Assembly: GCA_001270045.2 (NCBI GenBank)
Contig: DF970690.1
Span: 62,001-126,000 of the forward strand
Length of the DNA: 64,000 nt
Direction of reading: 5' to 3'
Origin: Bacteroidales bacterium 6E
GTDB taxonomy: Bacteria > Bacteroidota > Bacteroidia > Bacteroidales > Prolixibacteraceae
The notes under the pieces were generated by a model. That model saw only the letters and a list, made by a program, of their open reading frames with translations. It was not told the DNA's origin and ran no database searches. Both the position numbers and the translations under genes were made by a program. Shown piece after piece: positions 1 through 7,780 of this stretch. Positions within the stretch are counted from its first letter, which is position 1, and every line of letters starts with the position of its first letter.

Positions 1-270
1 GATGGCCATTTCCAGCTTGTATCGGCGTTCAGGAGAGCTTTTCTGAAGTAGGATATCTATGGCAAGGTGTTCACGTTTTCCTGCTACGTAAGCGGCTCCC
101 AGAAGCCCTACCCAGATGAGCAGGAACCCAGCCAGCTCGTCGGTGAAACTGCTGGGGGAACTCATGATGTAACGGCTGATGACCTGCCAGGTCACGTCCA
201 CCACCAACACCGACATGATGAACACCAACGTCCATTCCAGTCCTTTCTCTATTTTGTTTCTTATGGTCAT
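1..270 (-). CDS. TRAP transporter small permease (DctQ family), partial
   Basis: The C-terminal part lies beyond the left edge; 90 codons are visible. Starting at the ATG at 270 the protein begins MTIRNKIEKGLEWTLVF, followed by a first membrane helix and the DctQ-type stretch FTDELAGFLLIWVGLLGAA, then REHLAIDIL, which is typical of the loop after the second helix. In TRAP systems this subunit joins the large permease DctM and the periplasmic binding protein to import carboxylates or sugar acids driven by an ion gradient. It starts 10 bp after the dctP stop, so the two are co-transcribed. dctM is expected just outside the window. Uronate as substrate is inferred from the operon. Confidence 0.9.
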   Translation of the reverse strand, partial: MTIRNKIEKGLEWTLVFIMSVLVVDVTWQVISRYIMSSPSSFTDELAGFLLIWVGLLGAAYVAGKREHLAIDILLQKSSPERRYKLEMAI

Positions 271-280
271 GGTTCAGATT

Positions 281-1261
281 TTATTCAACTGCCTGGATTC
301 GTTTTATGTAGGAATAGATCAGGGGATGCGAAGCATAACTTTCCAGCAGTGGCTGGACCTTGTCGATGAATGGCTGCTTCTCGGGATAATTCACCTGGAC
401 GCCCGCCTTGATCACCTCGTCGAGTGATTCCTTTTCAGATTCTGCCCAGAGTTTTCTTTGCAAAATCACCGACTCATCTGCTGCCTGCTGCACCCACTCC
501 TTTTCCTGTGGAGAAAGCTTGTCCCACAACTTTTGGCTAAAAATAAGCACATCGGGAATGGTGGTGTGCTCATTGAGCGAATAATACTTGCAAACCTCAT
601 AGTGGCGGGAGGTATACAGACTGGGAGGATTGTTCTCGGCACCATCGACCACGCCACTTTGCAGGGCAGTATAGAGTTCGCCCCAGGTTATCGGGGTGGC
701 TGATCCCCCCAGGGTACGCATCATTTCTACTGCGGTGATGCTCTGCATGACGCGGATCTTCAATCCGGCCAGGTCTTCAGGCTTTTCGATTGGCTTGTTT
801 TTGGTATAGAAACTCCTCGACCCTGCATCATAGTAACAAAGCCCCCTGATCCACTTGTCCTCGGTCGACAGCAACAACTCCTTGCCAATATCCCCGTCGA
901 GTACCCTGAAGCTATGTTCCCGGCTCCGGAACACGTATGGAAGTCCGAAGACCTTGTAGGCATCAGTAAAACTTTCCATGGTGGCAGCCGATACCTTGGT
1001 AATGGCCAGGCTCCCGATCTGCAGCAATTCCACGCACTGCTGTTCCGATCCCAGCTGACCGGCAGGGTAAATATCAATCGTTAACTTACCCTCCGACAAT
1101 TCGGCGGCACGCTGGGCCATGAAAACCATTGCCTCATGAACCGGATGATCCGTGGGCAACCCGTGGGCCAGCTTTAATTCCCGACCCTCCTTGATCTGGC
1201 AGGAAGAAAGAAATACGGCGAAAATGAGAAGGTAAATTTTGCTTCGTAAAGGCATTGTCAT
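281..1261 (-). CDS. dctP: TRAP transporter substrate-binding protein (DctP family)
   Basis: Solute-binding subunit of a TRAP importer, about 326 residues. The N-terminus has a short signal and a lipobox (FLSSC, Cys about residue 21), so it is probably a lipoprotein. Family landmarks are KLAHGLPTDHPVHEAM near the N-terminus, the conserved arginine region LKIRVMQS that usually clamps the substrate carboxylate, and WGELYTALQSGVVDGAENN. An open frame continues upstream to 1405, but that part lies inside eda in another frame; starts at 1261 or 1255 follow the signal peptide, and 1261 overlaps the eda stop region by only a few bases. The neighbours eda, kdgK, uxaC and uxaE suggest a hexuronate substrate (inference). 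Confidence 0.9.
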   Translation of the reverse strand: MTMPLRSKIYLLIFAVFLSSCQIKEGRELKLAHGLPTDHPVHEAMVFMAQRAAELSEGKLTIDIYPAGQLGSEQQCVELLQIGSLAITKVSAATMESFTDAYKVFGLPYVFRSREHSFRVLDGDIGKELLLSTEDKWIRGLCYYDAGSRSFYTKNKPIEKPEDLAGLKIRVMQSITAVEMMRTLGGSATPITWGELYTALQSGVVDGAENNPPSLYTSRHYEVCKYYSLNEHTTIPDVLIFSQKLWDKLSPQEKEWVQQAADESVILQRKLWAESEKESLDEVIKAGVQVNYPEKQPFIDKVQPLLESYASHPLIYSYIKRIQAVE

Positions 1262-1265
1262 GGTT

Positions 1266-1943
1266 TTATTTCTGGTTTCGGATCTTACTGACAATGGCCA
1301 GCGCATTTGAACATATTTTTGTGATAGAGGCATAATCTCCTGATTTGATGGCTTCGGCCGGGAACAAGCGTGAACCCATTCCAACGCAGTAAACTCCTGC
1401 GCCAAACCACTCCTGAAGGTTTTGCAGGTCAGGGGAAACTCCCCCGGTCGGCATCATGCTGGTCCAGGGCATGGGTCCCAGCACCGCCTTGACAAATTCA
1501 GGGCCGCCCACTTCCTGTCCGGGAAATATTTTTACGATTTCGGCTCCCAGTTCATGTGCCCTGACAATCTCGGTGACAGAGCCGCACCCGGGTGCCCACA
1601 AGACTTTTCTTTTATTGCAGACACTGGCCATTCCCTCATCGATCATCGGGGAAACGATAAAATTGGCACCCAACGCGATGAACATGGAGGCAGTCCCGGC
1701 ATCCAGGATGGATCCCGCACCCAGCATCATTCCGGGTAGCTCCTTTATTGCCCAGCGGTTTACTTCGGCAAAAACCAGGCTTGCAAAATCTCCTCGGTTG
1801 GTGAATTCAAAAACGCGTATTCCACCTTCGTAGCAAGCCCTGATCACATTCTTGCATATTTCTGGATCGCCATGGTAGAACACAGGCACAATGCCGGTCT
1901 TTCCCATTTCGGTGGCGACTTCCATTCTGGTATATTGAGCCAT
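1266..1943 (-). CDS. eda: 2-dehydro-3-deoxy-phosphogluconate (KDPG) aldolase
   Basis: Cleaves KDPG to pyruvate and glyceraldehyde-3-phosphate, the last step of uronate breakdown. The 225-residue protein has the class I aldolase signatures: catalytic glutamate in RVFEFTNRG (about residue 47), the Schiff-base lysine in EIVKIFPG (about residue 138) and the phosphate-binding PTGGV. Length fits the family. It lies about 80 bp downstream of kdgK, whose product is its substrate, and directly upstream of dctP. Some members act on 4-hydroxy-2-oxoglutarate, but the context favours KDPG. Confidence 0.93.
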   Translation of the reverse strand: MAQYTRMEVATEMGKTGIVPVFYHGDPEICKNVIRACYEGGIRVFEFTNRGDFASLVFAEVNRWAIKELPGMMLGAGSILDAGTASMFIALGANFIVSPMIDEGMASVCNKRKVLWAPGCGSVTEIVRAHELGAEIVKIFPGQEVGGPEFVKAVLGPMPWTSMMPTGGVSPDLQNLQEWFGAGVYCVGMGSRLFPAEAIKSGDYASITKICSNALAIVSKIRNQK

Positions 1944-2024
1944 AGCTTTGGTTTAAATCGGTTTAATGGCCGGAAAACCGGCATTGAAATATTCAGTTTG
2001 TCACAAATATAATCATATCGTTGT

Positions 2025-3059
2025 TTATCTGGCAACCCTGCCACTGCCATCTCCCCGCATCAGTTTCATGACCTCCTCAACCGTTACCCGGTTGAAATCG
2101 CCATAAATGGTATGTTTGAGGCATGAAGCCGCAACGGCGTATTCCAGGGCTTTTTGCTGGTCGTCGGGCCATGTCAGCAATCCGTATATCAGACCGGCCA
2201 TGAAGGAATCCCCTCCCCCTACCCGGTCAACAATATGCGTGATTTGATACGTCGGGGCTTCATAAAGTTTCTGACCATCCCACAGGACACCTGACCAGGT
2301 ATTGTGACTGGCACTGACCGATCCCCTCAGTGTGGTGATCACCTTTTTACATTTGGGGAACCGCTCCATGATCTGTTGTGAAACCGACACATAGGCACCG
2401 GCATCCACATGTCCTGAAGTAACTTCCACCCCTAAAGGATGAATTCCCAAAACCATGGCTGCGTCTTCCTCGTTCCCCAGGACGATGTCAGTACTGGCAA
2501 TCAGTCCAGGCATCACTTCTGACGCCTTCTTGCCATATTTCCAAAGGTTCTTCCTGAAATTCAGGTCGCAACTTACCGTAATTCCCTTTTTGCCGGCATT
2601 CCGGATAGCCTCAAGGCAAACCTCGGCGGCACTTTCCGAAATGGCCGGGGTGATGCCAGTCCAGTGAAACCAACCGGCACCGTCGAACACACGATCCCAG
2701 TCGACCATTCCCGGCTTGATTTCAGAGACTGCTGAATGGGCGCGGTCATAAATGACCTTGCTCCCCCTTGAAACGGCACCCGTCTCCAGAAAATAGATTC
2801 CTATCCGGTCGCCGCCCCAGACGATATGATCGACGCAAACGCCAAACTTCCTCAATTCCATCATGCAAGCCTTACCAAAATCATTCTCTGGCAGTCGGGT
2901 TACATATTCAACCGGCAGCCCGAATTGTGCCAGCGAGACGGCAACATTGGCCTCGCCTCCCCCAAAGGAAGCCGTCAGGCTTTCCGATTGCCCGAACCGC
3001 AAGAAATCGGGCGTGGCCAAACGCAACATGACCTCCCCAAATGTGACTACTTTCTTCAT
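2025..3059 (-). CDS. kdgK: 2-keto-3-deoxygluconate kinase (PfkB family)
   Basis: Phosphorylates 2-keto-3-deoxygluconate with ATP to KDPG. The 344-residue sugar kinase begins MKKVVTFGEVMLRL, has the substrate-side glycine pair in SFGGGEANVAVSLAQFG (about residues 32-48) and the C-terminal PfkB signature DRVGGGDSFMAGL containing the catalytic aspartate (about residue 287). The start is the only ATG giving the full PfkB N-terminus. Substrate choice rests on context: eda follows and uxaC precedes, with no competing fructokinase pathway nearby. Confidence 0.9.
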   Translation of the reverse strand: MKKVVTFGEVMLRLATPDFLRFGQSESLTASFGGGEANVAVSLAQFGLPVEYVTRLPENDFGKACMMELRKFGVCVDHIVWGGDRIGIYFLETGAVSRGSKVIYDRAHSAVSEIKPGMVDWDRVFDGAGWFHWTGITPAISESAAEVCLEAIRNAGKKGITVSCDLNFRKNLWKYGKKASEVMPGLIASTDIVLGNEEDAAMVLGIHPLGVEVTSGHVDAGAYVSVSQQIMERFPKCKKVITTLRGSVSASHNTWSGVLWDGQKLYEAPTYQITHIVDRVGGGDSFMAGLIYGLLTWPDDQQKALEYAVAASCLKHTIYGDFNRVTVEEVMKLMRGDGSGRVAR

Positions 3060-3213
3060 ATCTCAATTTTCACGCGTAATCGCTGATATAATACCAAAAC
3101 CAATGTTGCTAATCCCCAATCAGTTTTTTTTCAGGTTATTTGCATGCCATGCCGATGATTTCAGAAATTCAGAATCCTTAAGATCGGCATATTCATGAAA
3201 TAAAATGCCGTTA

Positions 3214-4617
3214 TCAGGGAAAATTAAAATAGTTTTTGGCATTGTTAAAACAGATATCCTCCACCATTTTGCCCAGCCCTTCAGGATTGTCGGGGATTTC
3301 GCCCCTTTCAACATCCTCACCCAAAATATTGCAGAGGGTCCGCCTGAAATATTCGTGCCTGACATAGGAAAGGAAACTGCGCGAATCGGTAAGCATGCCC
3401 ACAAAGCGACTGAGCAATCCCAGATTCGATAGCGCCTGGATTTGCTTCTCCATGCCATCTTTCTGGTCAAGGAACCACCAGGCCGAGCCGAACTGCATTT
3501 TCCCGGGCACTGTGCCGTCCTGGAAATTTCCGGTCATGGTTGCGATCAGTTCATTGTCGCGCGGATTCAGGTTATAGAGGATCGTTTTGGCCAAAAGGTT
3601 TTCCGTATCGAGCCGGTCGAGCATCCTTGAAAGCGAACGCCCCATTGCGAAATCGCCGATGGAATCAAAACCGGTATCAGGTCCAAGCTTCCTGAATAGG
3701 CGGGTATTGTTGTTACGAAGCGCCCCCATGTGGTATTGTTGCACCCAACCCCGGCGATGGTCCATGACGCCAAACTCATATAACATGCACGATTTAAACT
3801 TGCTGATTTCTTCGGCAGAAAGATGTCCTCCGTCCCTGACGATAGTAAAAATGGTTTCAATCTCCCCTTCTTCAAACTCGTCGGCATAGGCAGTCTCCAG
3901 CCCATGATCCGAGAGTCGGCAACCCTGGGAATGGAAGAATTCGTGCCGCTTATCCAGGGCCTCCATGAAATCGCCGAAAGACCGGATATCTATATCAGCT
4001 GCCTCGGCGAGCCGGTCGACATAGTCATTAAAGGTCTCCGGGGCTTCGACAGCCATGGCACGATCGGGCCGCCATGCAGGCAGCACCTTCACCTCAAATC
4101 TGCTTTCGCGAATCGCCCGGTGATGTTCAAGTGAATCGATGGGGTCATCGGTTGTGCAAATGGCATGAACATTGGCCATCCTTATGAGGTTCCGAACCGA
4201 GTATTCGGGCGTATTGAGCTTCGCATTGCAGATTTCCCAGATTTCGCGTGCGGTATCGGGACCAAGAAGCTTGTCGATGCCGAAAAAACGCTTTAACTCC
4301 ATGTGTGTCCAGTGGTATAAAGGATTCCGCAAGGTGTTGGGAACAGTCTCCGCCCATTTTTCAAACTTCTCCCAATCACTGGCATTGCCGGTACAATACT
4401 TTTCATCCACCCCATTGGTGCGCATGGCCCGCCATTTATAATGGTCACCGGCCAGCCAGAGCTGGGTGAGATTGGTAAACCGTCGGTCATTGGCGATATC
4501 GGCAGGTGAAAGATGGCAATGGTAATCAAAGATCGGCATCTTCGCCGCATGCTGGTGATACAGGTACCTGGCCATATCTGAATGCAGCAAAAAATCATCG
4601 TGGATAAAAGTCTTCAT
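3214..4617 (-). CDS. uxaC: Uronate isomerase (glucuronate/galacturonate isomerase)
   Basis: Interconverts D-galacturonate with D-tagaturonate and D-glucuronate with D-fructuronate in the cytoplasm, the entry step after import. The 467 residues match the usual family length of about 470. The start KTFIHDDFLLHSDMARYLYHQ and the metal-binding FDYHCHLSP (about residues 32-40) are typical of this amidohydrolase-superfamily branch; the C-terminal SRSFLSYVRHEYFRRTLC is also characteristic. The frame opens at 4659, but 4617 (MKTFIHDDF) is the family start. It is followed by kdgK after about 150 bp and preceded by uxaE. Confidence 0.95.
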   Translation of the reverse strand: MKTFIHDDFLLHSDMARYLYHQHAAKMPIFDYHCHLSPADIANDRRFTNLTQLWLAGDHYKWRAMRTNGVDEKYCTGNASDWEKFEKWAETVPNTLRNPLYHWTHMELKRFFGIDKLLGPDTAREIWEICNAKLNTPEYSVRNLIRMANVHAICTTDDPIDSLEHHRAIRESRFEVKVLPAWRPDRAMAVEAPETFNDYVDRLAEAADIDIRSFGDFMEALDKRHEFFHSQGCRLSDHGLETAYADEFEEGEIETIFTIVRDGGHLSAEEISKFKSCMLYEFGVMDHRRGWVQQYHMGALRNNNTRLFRKLGPDTGFDSIGDFAMGRSLSRMLDRLDTENLLAKTILYNLNPRDNELIATMTGNFQDGTVPGKMQFGSAWWFLDQKDGMEKQIQALSNLGLLSRFVGMLTDSRSFLSYVRHEYFRRTLCNILGEDVERGEIPDNPEGLGKMVEDICFNNAKNYFNFP

Positions 4618-4716
4618 AGGTATGCAGGAATAAAAATAAATCAATATAAACTTCAACAATATGGCTCTATGGTTTGCTGGTCATTTCCCGGGGCAAAGAA
4701 GGAAACCTTCAGTCGA

Positions 4717-5988
4717 TTATGCTTCTTTCCCTTCGATCAAGGGAAGGAACAGCCTCATGAGGTGCCTTTCCCAGATATTTTCCTCGACACAGGAGCCAAT
4801 CAGCTCGCGGTTGTTCCTTAACAATGCCTGAAAGCGGGGCCCCATTTCGGCCGCCAACTTGTAGGCCACATGCATGAATTGCCTGAAATTCGGATTATAG
4901 GCAGGATTTTCGGGGATGTGCCGCAAAGCCCCGGCAAACTCAGGACCTGTCCAGTTCCCTGCAACATCAGGTGCAGGAAGTGCTGATTCATCGATATCTA
5001 TTACGTCAGCGTAAGGGGCACAGAGTTCTTCCTTTCGGGAAAAGGCGATGGCGTATATTTCTTTTACGGTATCCAACCCTTCGCCTTCCGACAAGGCCAG
5101 ACCGATTACCTCCTCAAGCCATGTCGTGCCGGCAGTCTTCAGGTGAATCCCCTTGTCATGCTTTTTTAGAAGTTGTGCCATGACCGGGTAGATGGAAAAC
5201 TTGTCGCTGCCCGAATGGATGCTGAGTTTCAGGTTTTCGGGAAGTCCAAAGTTTCTCACGGCGTAATCGATTACCATCAAATGCTGTTCAAACTCTTTGG
5301 AGAATTGTTCCAGATCGCCTTCATAATCAACGCCCTTGTTAAAACGTCCGGGAAATTTGGGGGCAATGGCTTGCACAGCGATCCCCATATCAGCGACCAT
5401 TTTCAGGATAAACAGCATGTCGACCGGTGTCTGCGGGACTGCAACCTCATCGAATGAAATCTCGGCCACAAATGCTCCAGGCCCCTTGGTTGCCTCGATA
5501 TGCCGGTAGATTCGGCCAGCCTCCTGTACGGCCGACAAGAACCTTTCAGCCATGCTGTCAAGCAATTCATCGGTGATCCGTATTTCCAGATCAAGGCCCG
5601 GCAAGGCAATGGTCTCACCAAAGATACCGCAGGCCTGTTTAAAGGCAACCACCGATTCAGTCGGAGCAGGTTTGTTTAGCCAGGCAGCCACATCAATGGT
5701 AAAGAAATCAGATACCGGAATAAACCGGTCGACATTCGAAAGGTTGATGTGATCGGCATCCACGAAATAAGGGCCCGTCCACCCTATGGAAGCCACGGCC
5801 GCATCGGCTTCCTTCCGGGTTGTGACAGGCTCGGTATGTACATAGTTGTGCTCCCGGTTACTTTTGTTCCAAACTGGTGTGACAGGCATACCTGCCTGTG
5901 ATGCCTTCATGATGGCTCTCAGTTGGGCCTCTCCCTGGTGTTCGAAACGGTCACCGATTCCGAAACTGTATTTTCCTAATTTCATCAT
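4717..5988 (-). CDS. uxaE: Tagaturonate epimerase family protein
   Basis: UxaE-type enzymes epimerise D-tagaturonate to D-fructuronate, merging galacturonate into the glucuronate branch without tagaturonate reductase or altronate dehydratase. The 423-residue protein begins MMKLGKYSFGIGDRFEHQG, has FVDADHINLSNVDRFIPVSDFFTIDVA near residue 90 and SIHSGSDKFSIYPVM near residue 265, as remembered for this family first characterised in Thermotoga. It is the first gene of the minus-strand uronate operon, about 100 bp upstream of uxaC, which makes its substrate. I recognise the family from sequence and context; there is no catalytic motif I can assign residue by residue. Confidence 0.82.
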   Translation of the reverse strand: MMKLGKYSFGIGDRFEHQGEAQLRAIMKASQAGMPVTPVWNKSNREHNYVHTEPVTTRKEADAAVASIGWTGPYFVDADHINLSNVDRFIPVSDFFTIDVAAWLNKPAPTESVVAFKQACGIFGETIALPGLDLEIRITDELLDSMAERFLSAVQEAGRIYRHIEATKGPGAFVAEISFDEVAVPQTPVDMLFILKMVADMGIAVQAIAPKFPGRFNKGVDYEGDLEQFSKEFEQHLMVIDYAVRNFGLPENLKLSIHSGSDKFSIYPVMAQLLKKHDKGIHLKTAGTTWLEEVIGLALSEGEGLDTVKEIYAIAFSRKEELCAPYADVIDIDESALPAPDVAGNWTGPEFAGALRHIPENPAYNPNFRQFMHVAYKLAAEMGPRFQALLRNNRELIGSCVEENIWERHLMRLFLPLIEGKEA

Positions 5989-6021
5989 GCTTGAATTATT
6001 ACGGGATGTGGAAAACTTGCC

Positions 6022-6035
6022 CGTGTACGAACACG
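6022..6035. promoter_or_regulatory. Small inverted repeat upstream of uxaE, possible operator
   Basis: CGTGT-ACGA-ACACG is a perfect 5-bp inverted repeat about 35 bp upstream of the uxaE start, on the uxaE side of the divergent promoter region shared with rpsF. Uronate operons are usually controlled by GntR- or LacI-type repressors, but no regulator gene is in the window, and an arm of this length can occur by chance. Confidence 0.2.
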
Positions 6036-6080
6036 AAATTAAAAAATAGTTTTGAAAATGGGTAAAAGGCTGTCCATATC

Positions 6081-6111
6081 TTTGAATAATAACATTTTAT
6101 TTCTACTTTTG
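6081..6111 (+). promoter_or_regulatory. Promoter of rpsF-rpsR-rplI
   Basis: A textbook Bacteroidota primary-sigma promoter: TTTG at 6081-6084, a 19-base spacer and TACTTTTG (TAnnTTTG) at 6104-6111. The predicted start of transcription is near 6117, leaving a leader of about 37 AT-rich bases before rpsF. No S6:S18-binding RNA motif is visible in so short a leader. Confidence 0.8.
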
Positions 6112-6153
6112 CGCCACCAAAAAAATAAGTGTTTAATTAAAACTTGATGTCAA

Positions 6154-6507
6154 ATGATGAATCAGTATGAAGCCGTTTTCATTGTTACACCCGTTTTATC
6201 TGAGCCACAGGTAAAGGAAACGGTAAAAAAATTCAGGGACATCATCACCGAAAATGGTGGAGAGATGATCCATGAAGAAGATTGGGGCATGAAAAAGCTG
6301 GCTTACCCAATCCAGAAAAAATCCACAGGTTTCTATCACCTCTTTGAATTTAAGGCCAATCCCGCCTTTATTGACAAATTTGAGATTGAATTCCGCCGCG
6401 ATGAGAAAGTGATCCGTTTCATGACGGTAAAACTTGACAAATATGCTGCCGAGTACAGTCAGAAAAGAAGGAATTTACAGAAGGACAAATCAGAAAAGGA
6501 GGCTTAA
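6154..6507 (+). CDS. rpsF: 30S ribosomal protein S6
   Basis: S6 binds S18 on the platform of the small ribosomal subunit. The 117-residue protein has the family start [15 protein letters not shown], the central [25 protein letters not shown] and ends in a charged tail. Two adjacent ATGs (6154, 6157) could start it. It is first in the conserved rpsF-rpsR-rplI operon, with only 3 bp between its stop and the rpsR start. Confidence 0.98.
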   Translation: MMNQYEAVFIVTPVLSEPQVKETVKKFRDIITENGGEMIHEEDWGMKKLAYPIQKKSTGFYHLFEFKANPAFIDKFEIEFRRDEKVIRFMTVKLDKYAAEYSQKRRNLQKDKSEKEA

Positions 6508-6510
6508 ACT

Positions 6511-6780
6511 ATGACTACAAATTCGAGTGAAATCAGATACCTGACTCCCCCTTCCGTGGAGATCAAAAAGAAGAAATACTGCCGTTTCAAAAAGAACGGT
6601 ATTAAGTACGTAGATTACAAAGACCCGGAGTTCCTCAAGAAATTCCTGAATGAGCAGGGAAAAATTCTTCCCCGCCGTCTTACCGGGACTTCCCTGAAGT
6701 TCCAGCGCAAAGTCGCCCGTTCGATCAAGCGTGCCCGTCACCTGGCATTGCTGCCCTACGTAGCCGATATGTTAAAATAA
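6511..6780 (+). CDS. rpsR: 30S ribosomal protein S18
   Basis: Small-subunit protein that pairs with S6. The 89-residue sequence has the S18 core [26 protein letters not shown] and the C-terminal [31 protein letters not shown]. The position between rpsF and rplI is the normal arrangement. Confidence 0.98.
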   Translation: MTTNSSEIRYLTPPSVEIKKKKYCRFKKNGIKYVDYKDPEFLKKFLNEQGKILPRRLTGTSLKFQRKVARSIKRARHLALLPYVADMLK

Positions 6781-6799
6781 TAAATCAGGAGAATTCAGA

Positions 6800-7246
6800 A
6801 TGGAAATCATATTATTACAAGACGTTGAGAAACTGGGTCACAAGGACGATATCGTAACCGTTAAGGATGGTTATGGCAGAAATTACCTGATTCCCCAGAA
6901 GTATGCCATCATTGCCACCTCATCGGCAAAGAAAGTTCTTGCCGAAAACATCAGGCAGAGGGCACACAAAGAGGCAAAAATTAAGGAGAATGCACAGGCA
7001 CTTGCCAACCGCATGTCGAACCTTAAGATTACCATTGGCGCCAAAGCAAGCACAACCGGCAAGATTTTCGGTTCCGTTACCCCATTGTTGATTGCCGAAG
7101 CCATCAACAAGAGTGGTTACGAAGTTGACCGTAAACAAATTGTCGTGTCAGACGACCACATCAAGGATCTCGGTAACTACACCGTGAAGGTAAAACTCCA
7201 CAAAGACGTATTTGTCCAGGTTGACCTTGAGGTTGTAGCCGAATAA
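6800..7246 (+). CDS. rplI: 50S ribosomal protein L9
   Basis: L9 binds 23S rRNA at the base of the L1 stalk. The 148 residues contain the N-terminal domain MEIILLQDVEKLGHKDDIV with DGYGRNYLIPQKYA, the long connecting helix (about residues 40-75) and the C-terminal domain with GKIFGSVTPLLIAEAI. Length is standard. It is the last gene of the operon and is followed at once by an intrinsic terminator. Confidence 0.98.
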   Translation: MEIILLQDVEKLGHKDDIVTVKDGYGRNYLIPQKYAIIATSSAKKVLAENIRQRAHKEAKIKENAQALANRMSNLKITIGAKASTTGKIFGSVTPLLIAEAINKSGYEVDRKQIVVSDDHIKDLGNYTVKVKLHKDVFVQVDLEVVAE

Positions 7247-7280
7247 TTATTATTGAATTTTTACGCTTTCGAAATAGGAA

Positions 7281-7305
7281 AGGCACCTTTTGGGGTGCCT
7301 TTTTT
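7281..7305 (+). terminator. Intrinsic terminator after rplI
   Basis: A 7-bp stem, AGGCACC (7281-7287) with GGTGCCT (7294-7300), a six-base loop and a run of T to 7305. The T-run reaches the stop of the convergent ridA. Confidence 0.9.
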
Positions 7306-7685
7306 CATTTCCGGGATGCCATCACCTCGATTTCGATCAGGGCATTGAGCGGCAGTTCCTTTACTGCGAATGCCACCCTTGCAGGGGGATCCGTAGGGAA
7401 ATACTTCCCATACACCTCATTCATGGCCTTGAAATCGGTCATGGTCGACAACAGGCAGGTTGCTTTTACCACATCAGAGTAGCTGTATCCTGCAGCGTTG
7501 AGAATGGCCCCAATGTTTTCCAAAACCCGGGCTGTCTGTTCGGCAATGCCGCCTTCGACCAGTTTTCCGGTTGCAATGTCAAGTGGTACCTGACCGGCAA
7601 CAAACAACATGCCGTTGGCCTCGACAGCCTGGCTGTATGGTCCGACTGGCTGCGGGGCCAGCTCGGTAAACACGATTTTCTTCAT
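7305..7685 (-). CDS. ridA: RidA family reactive intermediate/imine deaminase
   Basis: RidA proteins hydrolyse reactive enamine/imine intermediates released by PLP enzymes. The 126-residue protein shows the signature PVGPYSQAVEANGMLFVAGQVPLD, the catalytic-site arginine in PPARVAFAVKELPLNALIEIEVMA, and the family length. It lies downstream of lptD on the same strand, separated by about 95 bp containing a possible terminator, so it may have its own transcript. Confidence 0.95.
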   Translation of the reverse strand: MKKIVFTELAPQPVGPYSQAVEANGMLFVAGQVPLDIATGKLVEGGIAEQTARVLENIGAILNAAGYSYSDVVKATCLLSTMTDFKAMNEVYGKYFPTDPPARVAFAVKELPLNALIEIEVMASRK

Positions 7686-7714
7686 TTGAATGGTTGTTTA
7701 ATTTTTATGACAAA

Positions 7715-7735
7715 ACAGGGATCCGATGATCCTGT
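7715..7735 (-). terminator. Probable intrinsic terminator after lptD
   Basis: On the minus strand ACAGGATC pairs with GATCCCTGT (one bulged base) around a four-base loop, followed by TTTTG. It sits between the lptD stop and the ridA start. Confidence 0.5.
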
Positions 7736-7780
7736 ATCAAATATAGTCATAAAATATGAAGCTGTGGGAGTTAACCCTGG

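Noticed and set aside
3120-3470. 116-codon minus-strand ORF across the uxaC 3' end
   Set aside because: Alternative frame of uxaC extended into the gap; no supporting features.
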